Source: Paenibacillus sp. FSL R7-0273
Lineage (GTDB): Bacteria; Bacillota; Bacilli; Paenibacillales; Paenibacillaceae
DNA length: 64,000 nucleotides
Reading direction: 5' to 3'
NCBI RefSeq assembly: GCF_000758625.1
Contig: NZ_CP009283.1
Coordinates: 385,501 to 449,500, forward strand
Positions 34,915-43,194 of the stretch are shown here, in pieces. Each line of letters opens with the position of its first letter. Position 1 is the first letter of the stretch. A program made the position numbers and the translations under genes. A model generated the notes under the pieces. It was not told the origin of the DNA. It made no database searches and worked only from the letters and a program-made list of their open reading frames with translations.

Positions 34915-37218
34915 CTAATGTAATCCGCCGGGGCTGTCTTCAGCGGTATAAAAACCGATATCATCCAGCATGATCCGGTCGCCCTCCTCCTGCAGATAAA
35001 ACGTAATTTCAGTTAATTCATCCGGATTAAGGGCGGGCTCCTCCTCCAGAAAGCTCTCAAAAGGCAGCTCATAGGTCTGGAATACAGCCTCCGACAGATC
35101 ACCATATTTACTGTCACTGATCCTTCCCTCCAGCCAGGGGCTGATGGTGAATTCTGTCTGCGGAAGCGGCAGGATATCCATCATTTCATCCAGCGGCAGC
35201 CGGGCGCTGACATCATTGCTGTCGGTCAGCTCTACCTCGACATCTGGCGCAGGAGCAGCTTCCGTGCTGACCGGCTCTGTGCTTTCTTCTGCAGGCGTGT
35301 CGGCATTGCGGTTTGCCATGGAGAAGGTTAATCCGGCTGCCCCCGATCCGGCCAGCTCCCGGATTATGCTGTCTTTAAGGGTGATGCTGTAAGCGCCGGC
35401 CTCATTCTCTCCGGCATCATGCGTAAGCACAACACCATAGGTTGCTTTGCTCTTGGATTCCCGGTCCTTGGCAGTTTCCTCTGTCCAGCTTAAACCGGTT
35501 ACTGAAGCTGTTCCGCCAGCCAGTGTATTTTTGTTGCGGTCCTCGTCGTAGTTCGCTACCGGAATATATTCTCCGCTCTGGAAGCGGCTGAAATAGGCCG
35601 TGTCCGGCAGCCACTTGAGGCCGCTGCGGTAATCACGGAACAGGTCCAGATAATGATCCTGTCCGTGCAGTGTAGTCTCAAGAAATGCTGATACATATAC
35701 CTTGGCAATCTGCCGCTGCTCATCCCCGTCCATAATCTCTGCCCTGCTCAAAAACAGGCCGGCCGGCAGTGTCTGGTCATACAAGCCCCAGTCGGTATTG
35801 AACTGGCTGTGGTTGGCATCGGCGATATAGAGCGAGCTTTTGAAGGCTTTGGAGCCGCTGGTATAACTGGAGCGTATATACTGGCGGTCACCGTAGAAGT
35901 CGTGAACATCCCCGTCCCGCGCGCCCTGCAGCGTCAAATAATTGACATCCTTCAGCCGGGCCTGCTGGTCATCGATAGCCTTATCGGTCGGGGCCAGGGC
36001 AATTACTGAGGTTATCTTGAATTTCCCGGCAGCTGAGAGGACAGGATCATCCTTGAACCAGCGCGCTGCATCGGCAGCCATGGCAGCCGCCTGGCCGCCG
36101 CGGCTATGGCCCAGCAGCGCGGTTTTGGTGTAATCAATCTTCTGGTAGAACGGATTGCCCGGCTGCTCCGCATAATCCCCGATCTGCTCCAGATGCTTCA
36201 GAATCATCCAGGTCCGCACCTTGAAGTCATTGTCCGGGATGCCGGACCAGGCTGAATAGTTCAGAAAATTCTCATCCAGCGATACCGCCGTGAAGCCCCG
36301 GCTGGCCAGCAGCCCGCCCAGGTAGGCGTAGCCTTCCTCTGAATAATCCTCCATCATGTGGTTGCCGTGAACCATCAGCACCAGCGGAAACGGGCCTTCG
36401 CCTTCAGGCATCCATACCTGGGCATTGAGCGGAAGCGCAGTGTAATCAAATCCCCAGAAGATCGTACGGAGCTTGGGCCAGCTCTTGATGAAGGCCGAGG
36501 CGTCTGCCGAACCTGATAGTAATGACACCTCTGCGCCATAGCCGGCCCTGTGCAGGTCTTCCCCGCTGCCGTAAGTAAAGTGCCTGTAGCTGTAGCTGCC
36601 CGGTGCTGCAGGGTCTGCTGCGTCAATCGGAGCCACATCTCCGGCCGCAGCCGTGATGCTGTCCTCTGCAGGCCCGCTGACTCCGGCACCGTACAGCGGA
36701 AGCGGAGCCAGCAGAATGGCCGCGGCCAGCACAATACCCGGGACAGTCCGCCTGCTGCGCAGCAGGCCTGCCGATAAACCCGCCGCTGCTCCAATCAGAG
36801 CAGCAATGGCAGCAATGACTGCGGCCGCTTCCAGGGCCAGACCTCCGAAGTACAGGATGAGCAGTACAGCTCCGAAGGAGCTTAGAAAAGTACCGGCAAA
36901 CAGCTTCGGAAAGCGCAGGCCGGTCAGCGCCAGCACCAGGGCCAGCAGATTGCCGGCAAGTGCGAGCACCAGGGTTCCGGCTCCGGCCGCGAGTATAATA
37001 TCGGCAGGCTTGCCCATGCCGGTCGGAATGCCGAGTACGGCAATAATAAAGGCGAGCGTGCATATGATCCAGGGACCGGCCAGTGCGGTCCTCCATATGG
37101 CCGTGTCATATTCATAGGTTAGCCTGATACGTCTGCCAGTCTCCCTGAGTATGCGTCTGATCAGCCGCGGCCGCTGAGGCTGCTGGACCTCTGGAGCATA
37201 CTCCAAATCCATTCCCAT
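34915..37218 (-). CDS. Large membrane-anchored alpha/beta hydrolase
   Basis: About 767 residues. The first 200 hold a basic segment and some six membrane helices; then an alpha/beta-hydrolase domain with PLVLMVHGNHMMEDYS (oxyanion region), the nucleophile elbow ALLGHSRGGQAA and a downstream ADANHSQFN likely to supply the catalytic His. The last 220 residues are a beta-rich module (TGLSWTEET, LKDSIIREL, MLDDIGFY) resembling carbohydrate-binding or jelly-roll domains, interrupted by an acidic, Pro/Ala-rich linker. The active domain probably faces outside. The start is uncertain: 37218 follows GGGGG by eight bases, while ATGs at 37233 and 37245 have no such site. Substrate unknown. Confidence 0.7.
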   Translation of the reverse strand: MGMDLEYAPEVQQPQRPRLIRRILRETGRRIRLTYEYDTAIWRTALAGPWIICTLAFIIAVLGIPTGMGKPADIILAAGAGTLVLALAGNLLALVLALTGLRFPKLFAGTFLSSFGAVLLILYFGGLALEAAAVIAAIAALIGAAAGLSAGLLRSRRTVPGIVLAAAILLAPLPLYGAGVSGPAEDSITAAAGDVAPIDAADPAAPGSYSYRHFTYGSGEDLHRAGYGAEVSLLSGSADASAFIKSWPKLRTIFWGFDYTALPLNAQVWMPEGEGPFPLVLMVHGNHMMEDYSEEGYAYLGGLLASRGFTAVSLDENFLNYSAWSGIPDNDFKVRTWMILKHLEQIGDYAEQPGNPFYQKIDYTKTALLGHSRGGQAAAMAADAARWFKDDPVLSAAGKFKITSVIALAPTDKAIDDQQARLKDVNYLTLQGARDGDVHDFYGDRQYIRSSYTSGSKAFKSSLYIADANHSQFNTDWGLYDQTLPAGLFLSRAEIMDGDEQRQIAKVYVSAFLETTLHGQDHYLDLFRDYRSGLKWLPDTAYFSRFQSGEYIPVANYDEDRNKNTLAGGTASVTGLSWTEETAKDRESKSKATYGVVLTHDAGENEAGAYSITLKDSIIRELAGSGAAGLTFSMANRNADTPAEESTEPVSTEAAPAPDVEVELTDSNDVSARLPLDEMMDILPLPQTEFTISPWLEGRISDSKYGDLSEAVFQTYELPFESFLEEEPALNPDELTEITFYLQEEGDRIMLDDIGFYTAEDSPGGLH

Positions 37219-37363
37219 GTTTTTATCCCCCATAAGATGTAGCAATAATATTACTTTACAGCTTTTACAGCTTTAATAACAAGCGGGTCTTGCAGGAACG
37301 TCCGCCATTTGCTTCCCCCAGAAAGAGCAGAAGGACAGCTTGAAGCCATTTTGAAAAAAAGAT

Positions 37364-37392
37364 TTGACAGGATGCGGAGTTTTCAGTATTAT
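37364..37392 (+). promoter_or_regulatory. Sigma-A promoter of the sulfate uptake operon
   Basis: TTGACA (37364-37369), 17 bp, TATTAT (37387-37392). Transcription would begin near 37399, leaving a leader of about 200 nt. Confidence 0.8.
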
Positions 37393-37400
37393 GTGTCTAA

Positions 37401-37427
37401 ACCTACTAAACGGGTAGGAATAATTAA
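37401..37427. promoter_or_regulatory. Possible CymR/Rrf2-type operator at the transcription start
   Basis: ACCTAC-TAAACG-GGTAGGAAT followed by AATTAA: an inverted repeat CCTAC/GTAGG merging into an A/T-rich GGAAT-containing tail, directly at the predicted start site. Sulfur-control sites of Rrf2 (CymR) regulators have this general look. Assignment is tentative. Confidence 0.4.
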
Positions 37428-37445
37428 ATAAATGTTCTTACCGTA

Positions 37446-37538
37446 CAGACGGAGGAGCGCCCGCTTGAAGCAAGCAGACACGTGTCTACAGGACCGGTTT
37501 GACCTGCCATATGTGGGCCTTCCTGCGTCTTTTTTTTC
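37446..37538 (+). ncRNA. Structured leader RNA ending in a U-run, upstream of the sulfate transporter
   Basis: Between the promoter and the first gene, CAGACG-G-AGGA-GC-GCCCGC (37446-37464) can pair with GTGGGC-CT-TCCT-G-CGTCT (37513-37530), about 16 pairs with two single mismatches, followed by eight T residues. Inside lie small hairpins: TTG/CAA (37465-37473), AGAC/GTCT (37476-37487) and CAGG/CCTG (37489-37506). A multi-branched stem with a U-run in a 5' leader fits an attenuator. I see no SAM, T-box or other known aptamer core. Confidence 0.55.
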
Positions 37539-37597
37539 TACTATCATGAATTTCAGAGGCATTTCTAATATTAAATAATATGGGGGAGTGGTTGGAA

Positions 37598-38719
37598 ATG
37601 AAGAAAGGAATTAAGAAGGGGCTTCTCGCCGGATTTACATTACTGCTGACAGCAGGGCTCACAGCCTGCGGTAACAGCGGCAATTCCAGCAGCAGTGCAA
37701 ATTCGGCAGGCACGCCCGAGGCGTCTAATGCGGGAACGAACGCGGCTGCTACAGCCGAGGCTACCAAAGCGCCGGCTAAGGATCCGGTAGAGCTGCTGAA
37801 TGTTTCCTATGACCCTACCCGCGAGCTCTATGAGACCTATAACAAGGCCTTTGCCGCTTACTGGGAGCAGGAGACCGGCCAGAAGGTAACGGTTAAACAG
37901 TCCCACGGCGGATCAGGGGCACAGAGCCGGGCGGTGCTTGAGGGCCTTGAGGCGGATGTGGTTACGCTTGCCCTCGGTTACGACATTGATGCGCTGGCGG
38001 ATAAAGGGCTGATCAATGAAGGCTGGGGCAGCAAGTTTGATCACAACAGCTCGCCTTACACCTCAACCATCGTATTCCTGGTGCGCAAAGGCAACCCGAA
38101 GGGCATCAAGGACTGGCCGGATCTGTTAAAAGAGGGCGTAGAGGTTATCACTCCGAATCCGAAGACCTCCGGCGGTGCCCGCTGGAACTATCTGGCTGCC
38201 TGGGGCTACGCGCTTGACCATAACAATAACGACGAAGCCAAGGCGCAGGCATTTGTGCAGGAGCTGTTCAAGCATGTGCCGGTGCTGGATACCGGGGCGC
38301 GCGGAAGTACAACTACATTTGTGGAACGCGGCATCGGCGATGTGCTGCTGGCCTGGGAGAATGAAGCCTATCTGTCCATCAAGGAGCTGGGGCCGGATAA
38401 GTTCGAAATTGTGAACCCGTCCGTAAGCATTCTGGCTGAACCGCCGGTGGCAATCGTGGATAAAACAGTTGATAAGAGGGGGACGCGTGAGGTTGCAGAG
38501 GCATATCTGAACTACCTCTACACTGAAGAAGGGCAGAAAATTGCCGCTGAGAACTACTACCGTCCGACCCTGGAAAGTGTGAAGGAGCAGTTCAAGGACC
38601 AGTTCCCTGAAATTAAGCTGTTCACCCTGGCTGAGAAGTTCGGCACCTGGAAGGAAACGCAGGAGAAGCACTTTAACGACGGCGGAATCTTCGACAAGAT
38701 TTATGTGCCTGGAAGCTGA
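37598..38719 (+). CDS. Sulfate ABC transporter substrate-binding lipoprotein
   Basis: A 373-residue lipoprotein (lipobox LTAGLTAC) of the Sbp/CysP family. Recognisable stretches are [52 protein letters not shown] and [19 protein letters not shown], which form the sulfate site. The start at 37598 (MKKGIKKG) follows GGGGGAG by nine bases. It is the first gene of an operon with CysT, CysW and a YezD-like protein, under a structured leader. Confidence 0.94.
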   Translation: MKKGIKKGLLAGFTLLLTAGLTACGNSGNSSSSANSAGTPEASNAGTNAAATAEATKAPAKDPVELLNVSYDPTRELYETYNKAFAAYWEQETGQKVTVKQSHGGSGAQSRAVLEGLEADVVTLALGYDIDALADKGLINEGWGSKFDHNSSPYTSTIVFLVRKGNPKGIKDWPDLLKEGVEVITPNPKTSGGARWNYLAAWGYALDHNNNDEAKAQAFVQELFKHVPVLDTGARGSTTTFVERGIGDVLLAWENEAYLSIKELGPDKFEIVNPSVSILAEPPVAIVDKTVDKRGTREVAEAYLNYLYTEEGQKIAAENYYRPTLESVKEQFKDQFPEIKLFTLAEKFGTWKETQEKHFNDGGIFDKIYVPGS

Positions 38720-38842
38720 TAAATAATTACAGGGTAGCCGGATGCCTCAGCCATGGAGCTGGGGCATTCGTGAATGTTCGGGCCCGGGGGAGCCTGCTCC
38801 GCCAGGGATGCTGATCGGCGGACAGGCCGAAGGCAGGAAAGG

Positions 38843-39694
38843 ATGGGTACTAGGATGAATGTCATTTCTACGGCTGCGGGACGGCGCAAGGTGCTTCCGG
38901 GCTTCGGCATTACGATGGGGTACAGCGTGCTGTATCTGAGTCTGGTGGTGCTGCTGCCGCTATCGGCGCTGCTCTTTAATTCAACAGGGCTCAGCTGGGC
39001 GAAGTTCTGGGATATTGCTACTGATCCTCGGGTACTGGCCTCCTACCGTGTCAGCATAGGTACTGCTGCGGCTGCGGCATTGGCGAATGCTTTTTTTGGC
39101 CTGCTGATGGCCTGGGTGCTGGTGCGTTACGAGTTTCCGGGCAAAAGAATTTTCGATGCCCTTATCGACCTCCCGTTTGCGCTGCCGACTGCAGTTGCCG
39201 GTGTTTCCTTGACCGCACTCTATTCCCAGAATGGCTGGATCGGCTCTTTATTTGAACCCTACGGCTTCAAAATCGCCTTCACACCGCTTGGAATCACGCT
39301 GGCGCTGATGTTCATCGGGATTCCCTTTGTCGTGCGGACCGTGCAGCCGGTGCTTGAGGATCTGGACCGGGATATGGAGGAGGCTGCAGCTACGCTGGGC
39401 GCTGGGCGCGGCCGGACTTTTCTGCGTGTCATTCTGCCCGAGGTGTTCCCGGCACTGCTTACCGGCTTTGCGCTGGCATTTGCCCGGGGGATCGGCGAAT
39501 TTGGCTCTGTCGTCTTTATCTCCGGCAATATGCCGATGCGCACAGAGATTGCTCCGCTGCTGATCATGTCCAAGCTGGAGCAGTTCGACTATGCGGGGGC
39601 GACTGCAGTGGCGCTGCTTCTGCTGCTTATTTCTTTCCTGATGCTGCTGGTTATTAACCTGCTTCAGCGCTGGGCCCGCAAAACTTCACGTTAG
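38843..39694 (+). CDS. cysT: Sulfate ABC transporter permease CysT
   Basis: A 283-residue permease with six helices. [19 protein letters not shown] and the EAA loop [23 protein letters not shown] are diagnostic of CysT/CysU. The start is uncertain: ATG 38843 overlaps AGGAAAGG, and ATG 38855 (MNVISTAAG) is the alternative. It is followed 18 bp later by cysW. No cysA ATPase gene is found in this operon or elsewhere in the window, so an ATPase encoded elsewhere must energise the transporter. Confidence 0.92.
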   Translation: MGTRMNVISTAAGRRKVLPGFGITMGYSVLYLSLVVLLPLSALLFNSTGLSWAKFWDIATDPRVLASYRVSIGTAAAAALANAFFGLLMAWVLVRYEFPGKRIFDALIDLPFALPTAVAGVSLTALYSQNGWIGSLFEPYGFKIAFTPLGITLALMFIGIPFVVRTVQPVLEDLDRDMEEAAATLGAGRGRTFLRVILPEVFPALLTGFALAFARGIGEFGSVVFISGNMPMRTEIAPLLIMSKLEQFDYAGATAVALLLLLISFLMLLVINLLQRWARKTSR

Positions 39695-39712
39695 ATACAA
39701 GGAGGAATAAAC

Positions 39713-40579
39713 ATGGCAGGAACTGTGCCCATGCATACCCCGAAGCAGAAAACCGGCACTGCCTCATCCGCAGCAACGAATGAATCGTCTGTAGTCAAAT
39801 GGGTGCTGATAGCAGCTGCCGGGCTGGTAATGCTCTGGCTGATTGCCCTCCCGCTGATTGTCGTGCTGACAGAGGCGCTGAAGCGGGGCTGGGACGTCTA
39901 CTGGGCTGCGCTCTCCGACCCGGATGCGGCTTCTGCACTGAGGCTGACATTGCTTGTAGCGGCAATTACCGTCCCGCTGAATACTATTTTTGGCGTAGTG
40001 GCCGCCTGGGCCGTGACCAAATTCCGTTTCCGCGGCAAGGGCTTTCTGATTACGCTGATCGACCTGCCGTTTGCCGTATCACCGGTCATCGGCGGGCTGA
40101 TATTTGTCCTTGTGTTCGGCTCCAGCGGCTGGTTCGGCTCCTGGCTGAGCGACAATGACATCAAGATCGTTTTTGCCCTGCCCGGCATTGTGCTGGCCAC
40201 CCTTTTTGTAACCTTCCCGTTTGTGGCGCGTGAGCTGATTCCGCTGATGGAGGATCAGGGCACGCAGGAGGAGGAAGCGGCGATTACACTGGGTGCAAAG
40301 GGCTGGCAGATCTTTTTCCGGGTTACCCTGCCCAATATTAAATGGGGTCTGCTCTACGGCATTATTCTGTGCAACGCGCGGGCGATGGGCGAGTTCGGGG
40401 CTGTCTCCGTAGTATCAGGCCGGATAAGGGGAGAGACCAATACACTGCCGCTGCATGTGGAGATTTTGTATAATGAATATCAGTTTTCGGCCTCGTTCGC
40501 GGTTGCTTCCCTGCTGCTCTTACTGGCGCTTGTTACGATGATTATCAAAAGCTGGCTATTGCGCAAAAATGCTCATTGA
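39713..40579 (+). CDS. cysW: Sulfate ABC transporter permease CysW
   Basis: A 288-residue permease with a 25-residue polar N-terminus and six helices. DLPFAVSPVIGGLIFVLVFG, the EAA loop QEEEAAITLGAKGWQIFFRV and ARAMGEFGAVSVVSGRIRG are CysW signatures. AAGGAGG lies seven bases before the start. It pairs with CysT to form the sulfate channel. Confidence 0.94.
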   Translation: MAGTVPMHTPKQKTGTASSAATNESSVVKWVLIAAAGLVMLWLIALPLIVVLTEALKRGWDVYWAALSDPDAASALRLTLLVAAITVPLNTIFGVVAAWAVTKFRFRGKGFLITLIDLPFAVSPVIGGLIFVLVFGSSGWFGSWLSDNDIKIVFALPGIVLATLFVTFPFVARELIPLMEDQGTQEEEAAITLGAKGWQIFFRVTLPNIKWGLLYGIILCNARAMGEFGAVSVVSGRIRGETNTLPLHVEILYNEYQFSASFAVASLLLLLALVTMIIKSWLLRKNAH

Positions 40580-40681
40580 CAGCGGTTTTGGTTCCGTGCT
40601 AAGTTAAAACATAGTATACAAGTTGGTAATTACGGGATTAAGGTGGAGATAACCCCTGTCCGGGGAAAGGGAGGCTGGAAA

Positions 40682-40903
40682 ATGGCTAAGCCACTGAAGG
40701 TGGATGAGTTATGGCTATCACGAATTTCAGAGCTGCTGGACAATATGGAATTCGGCTCACTGCACATAGTTGTGCATGAAGGCCAGATTGTTCAGATGGA
40801 GCGTACGGAGCGCAAGCGTTTTGAGAACAGCTCAGCTAATCCGCGCCCTAATGTGGAAACCGGAAGCCGGCGTACCGATGCCCGTTCTGCGGGACGGGGT
40901 TAG
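40682..40903 (+). CDS. YezD-family (DUF2292) small protein
   Basis: A 73-residue cytoplasmic protein with the core MEFGSLHIVVHEGQIVQMERTE seen in Bacillus YezD, which is commonly encoded with sulfate or cysteine transport genes; the last 25 residues are polar and probably disordered. The start at 40682 follows AAAGGGAGG; the frame to 40643 is not needed. It sits 100 bp after cysW and before a terminator, so it is probably the last gene of the sulfur operon. Function unknown. Confidence 0.85.
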   Translation: MAKPLKVDELWLSRISELLDNMEFGSLHIVVHEGQIVQMERTERKRFENSSANPRPNVETGSRRTDARSAGRG

Positions 40904-40951
40904 AAGAAGCACGTTAGCACTCATCCTATATACAATAGAGCCAGAAAACAG

Positions 40952-41001
40952 AACAGAGCAGCGTCTCCTCCGATAGTAGGGGGGCACGCTGCTCTGTTTT
41001 T
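40952..41001. terminator. Bidirectional terminator after the sulfate operon
   Basis: AACAGAGCAGCGT...ACGCTGCTCTGTT with T-runs on both strands; shared with the convergent membrane protein gene. Confidence 0.88.
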
Positions 41002-41022
41002 CTGTAAAAGGATAGACTTAGG

Positions 41023-41331
41023 TTAATACCGCGGTCTTCGCCGGTTGGCGGAGATGCCTTCGAACAGCAGGACAATTGCGGTAACGGCGTGCATGATCCA
41101 GCCGACAAACGGGATGAGTGCGACTACCGAGGTGACAATCCCGATCACGTTACCGATATAGGGGCCGCGTTCTCTCAGCAGGATGACAACAGCCGCCGCA
41201 TGGAGCAGGAAGGCAACACCGAGCGGAACCCAGGCGTTGGCGACAACAAAGGTGCCCCCGATGAACGGAATGGCGAGAAAAGCCTCGTACGCAAAGGTCC
41301 CCCATTTAAATAGTTTTCCAAGTGATGACAT
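41023..41331 (-). CDS. Small hypothetical membrane protein
   Basis: A 102-residue protein with three to four hydrophobic segments, beginning MSSLGKLFKWGTFAYEAFLA and ending with a basic NRRRPRY tail. No family recognised. A weak AAGGA lies 13 bases before the start. Monocistronic and convergent with the sulfate operon. Confidence 0.65.
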   Translation of the reverse strand: MSSLGKLFKWGTFAYEAFLAIPFIGGTFVVANAWVPLGVAFLLHAAAVVILLRERGPYIGNVIGIVTSVVALIPFVGWIMHAVTAIVLLFEGISANRRRPRY

Positions 41332-41588
41332 GCTGGTTCACCGATCCTTTTCAAGTTATAGTGGAGCCTGATCTGTTACTATTAGTTACCCTTTTTCCTG
41401 GACTGAGAATAGGCTGTGATGTCTGTGGCGGAATACTTTATAGCATACGTCGCAAGCCGCAATTCGTTTCAACCGGCCTTGAGGGCTTATCCGCCTGCCC
41501 TTGATTGCGGTTCCTGCTGTCGTATATATTGGTTACAGTAAAAGGAGCCTGACAGCAGGCTCCGGAAAGTGGATGAGGGGAGATCAGC

Positions 41589-42002
41589 ATGAACCAAATA
41601 TCTAAACCGGAGGTCCGCCATGAGCTGCCTTCTGTGGAGCAATATCTGGCGCTGCGGGCCGAGGCCGGACTGAGCCCGATGAGCCTTGCGGGGGCGGAGG
41701 CCGGGCTTCCGCGGTCCTGCTTTGCAGTTACTGTATATGACGGGGAGCAGCTTGTCGGCATGGGACGGGTGATCGGGGACGGGGGCTGCTTCTTTCAGGT
41801 GACTGATATTGCAGTAAAGCCCGCTTATCAGGGCCTGGGCCTTGGAAAAGCCATCGTGCGCGAGATCAGAGCGTTTCTTGATACCGTGCCTCAGCCGTCC
41901 TATGTCAGCCTGATTGCTGACGGTGAAGCGGCCAGGCTCTACGCACAGTTCGGATTTGTTCCGGTTATGCCGGAATCACAGGGAATGTTTTTGCGGCGGT
42001 AG
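41589..42002 (+). CDS. GNAT-family N-acetyltransferase
   Basis: A 137-residue acetyltransferase with the acetyl-CoA-binding motif VKPAYQGLGLGKAIVREI and the preceding GMGRVIGDGGCFFQVTDIAV strand. GAGGGGAG lies before the start. A perfect GGAGCCTG/CAGGCTCC hairpin sits at 41543-41562 in front of it. Its substrate is unknown. Confidence 0.88.
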   Translation: MNQISKPEVRHELPSVEQYLALRAEAGLSPMSLAGAEAGLPRSCFAVTVYDGEQLVGMGRVIGDGGCFFQVTDIAVKPAYQGLGLGKAIVREIRAFLDTVPQPSYVSLIADGEAARLYAQFGFVPVMPESQGMFLRR

Positions 42003-42078
42003 ATCAATATATTATGAATTAAGCATGAAGTGAAACATAAGGCAGCATGAGGGCTGACGGAAGGTGAGGAAAAGAAAG

Positions 42079-42711
42079 ATGGATGTAGTGGTAATAGGAG
42101 CGTCAGGAATTATTGGACAGGCTGTTGTACAAGAGGCTTTAAAAAGAAAGCATGAGGTAACTGCAGCCGTCCGCAATCCGGAAGCAGTGGAGCTGCAGCA
42201 TGAACGACTGCAGGTGGTAGGCATCGATGTGCTTGATCCGGCATCTGTTGCTGCAGCAGTAACGGGGCACGGTGAAATTATCAGTGCCTTCGGGCCTGAG
42301 GAGGGACAGGAAAATGACCTGCTCAAGGTGGCGGATTCCCTGATCGAAGGGCTGCAGCGGGCTGGTGTAGAGCGTCTGATTATAGTAGGCAGCGCAGGCA
42401 GTCTGAAGACTGAATCCGGGGAATGGCTGATGGACACGGCAGACTTCCCGGAGGAGCTTCGTCCGCTGGCCGCAGCCCACGCTCATGCTTATGAGATTTA
42501 TAGGGGCTCAGCGCTGGATTATACGTATATCAGCCCGCCCGCTGCCGTCATTACCGGCCGCCGGACCGGCATGTTCCGGATCGGCCTCGACCGGCTGATT
42601 ACAGACGAGAACGGGGAGAGCAGCATCAGTGTGGAGGATTTAGCAGTAGCAATCGTTGACGAGCTTGAGGAAGGCAACTTCAGCCGGGAACGGTTCACTG
42701 TAGCGTACTAA
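42079..42711 (+). CDS. NAD(P)-binding oxidoreductase, NmrA/SDR-a type
   Basis: A 210-residue protein with the Rossmann start VVVIGASGIIGQAVVQEA, a second nucleotide-contact segment (AAVRNPE) and the pattern LIIVGSAGSL. It matches YwnB/BVR-B-like NAD(P)H-binding proteins; no catalytic Tyr-x-x-x-Lys is evident, so it may reduce flavin or quinone or act as a sensor. The start at 42079 follows GTGAGG by nine bases; a GTG at 42064 is the alternative. Confidence 0.82.
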   Translation: MDVVVIGASGIIGQAVVQEALKRKHEVTAAVRNPEAVELQHERLQVVGIDVLDPASVAAAVTGHGEIISAFGPEEGQENDLLKVADSLIEGLQRAGVERLIIVGSAGSLKTESGEWLMDTADFPEELRPLAAAHAHAYEIYRGSALDYTYISPPAAVITGRRTGMFRIGLDRLITDENGESSISVEDLAVAIVDELEEGNFSRERFTVAY

Positions 42712-42782
42712 ATAAGCGGGGCAGGCTGCAGCTTTTGCAGCCCTGCCGCGGCGCCCAAGGGGATTATTCCCCGGCGGAGAGG

Positions 42783-42824
42783 GGTAAGACTTATTGCATA
42801 TATGCTGTAAGTCTTGCCTTTTTT
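42783..42824 (+). terminator. Terminator after the NAD(P)-binding protein gene
   Basis: GGTAAGACTTA...TAAGTCTTGCC followed by six T residues. A second GC-rich hairpin (GGCAGGCTGCAG/CTGCAG-like, 42720-42750) lies just upstream. Confidence 0.85.
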
Positions 42825-42837
42825 GCCTTGTCTGGGA

Positions 42838-43030
42838 TTAGTTTGATTTTTGGCAGCTAATTTCACGCATTGTTACCTTTTCCTTCGGTTAGGTCGATAA
42901 AGGTAACCTATTTTGGGTCAAAGTCCCGCTCATAAGCCGAAATGGATAAATTAGGTGAGCTTTTTACCACTAATGCCTTGAATCGGGCGTTGAATTGATG
43001 AATAGCTGTTGATTTTTCACCTAATTCCAG
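42838..43030. repeat. Array B: four dyad cores spaced 51-62-51 bp
   Basis: Cores TAG...CTAAT end at T positions 42858, 42909, 42971 and 43022, giving 51, 62 and 51 bp as in arrays A and C. Examples: TTAGTTTGATTTTTGGCAGC-TAAT, and TTAGGTCGATAAAGGTAACC-TA. Together with the terminator it fills the 480-bp gap before nnr; no coding potential is seen. Confidence 0.75.
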
Positions 43031-43194
43031 GGACTGAGCCTAGAACCCGGCTGTGGAAGAGCGGCAGTGGAGTGTAGGGCGAAAGAAACGGAAATGTTAA
43101 TCAGCCTTGATGCCTGCGGGCCGGAAGGTGAAGAGCCGGGGCAGGCTGTGGGGTTGCTAATCTTGTGAAGCTGGAAAGGAGCTGGAATTCTAAC

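Noticed and set aside
37446..37538. SAM (S-box) riboswitch upstream of the sulfate operon
   Set aside because: GGAGGAGCGCCCGCTTGAAGC looked reminiscent of the S-box core, but the conserved CTTATCAAGAG and GCAAC segments are missing and the pairing pattern differs.
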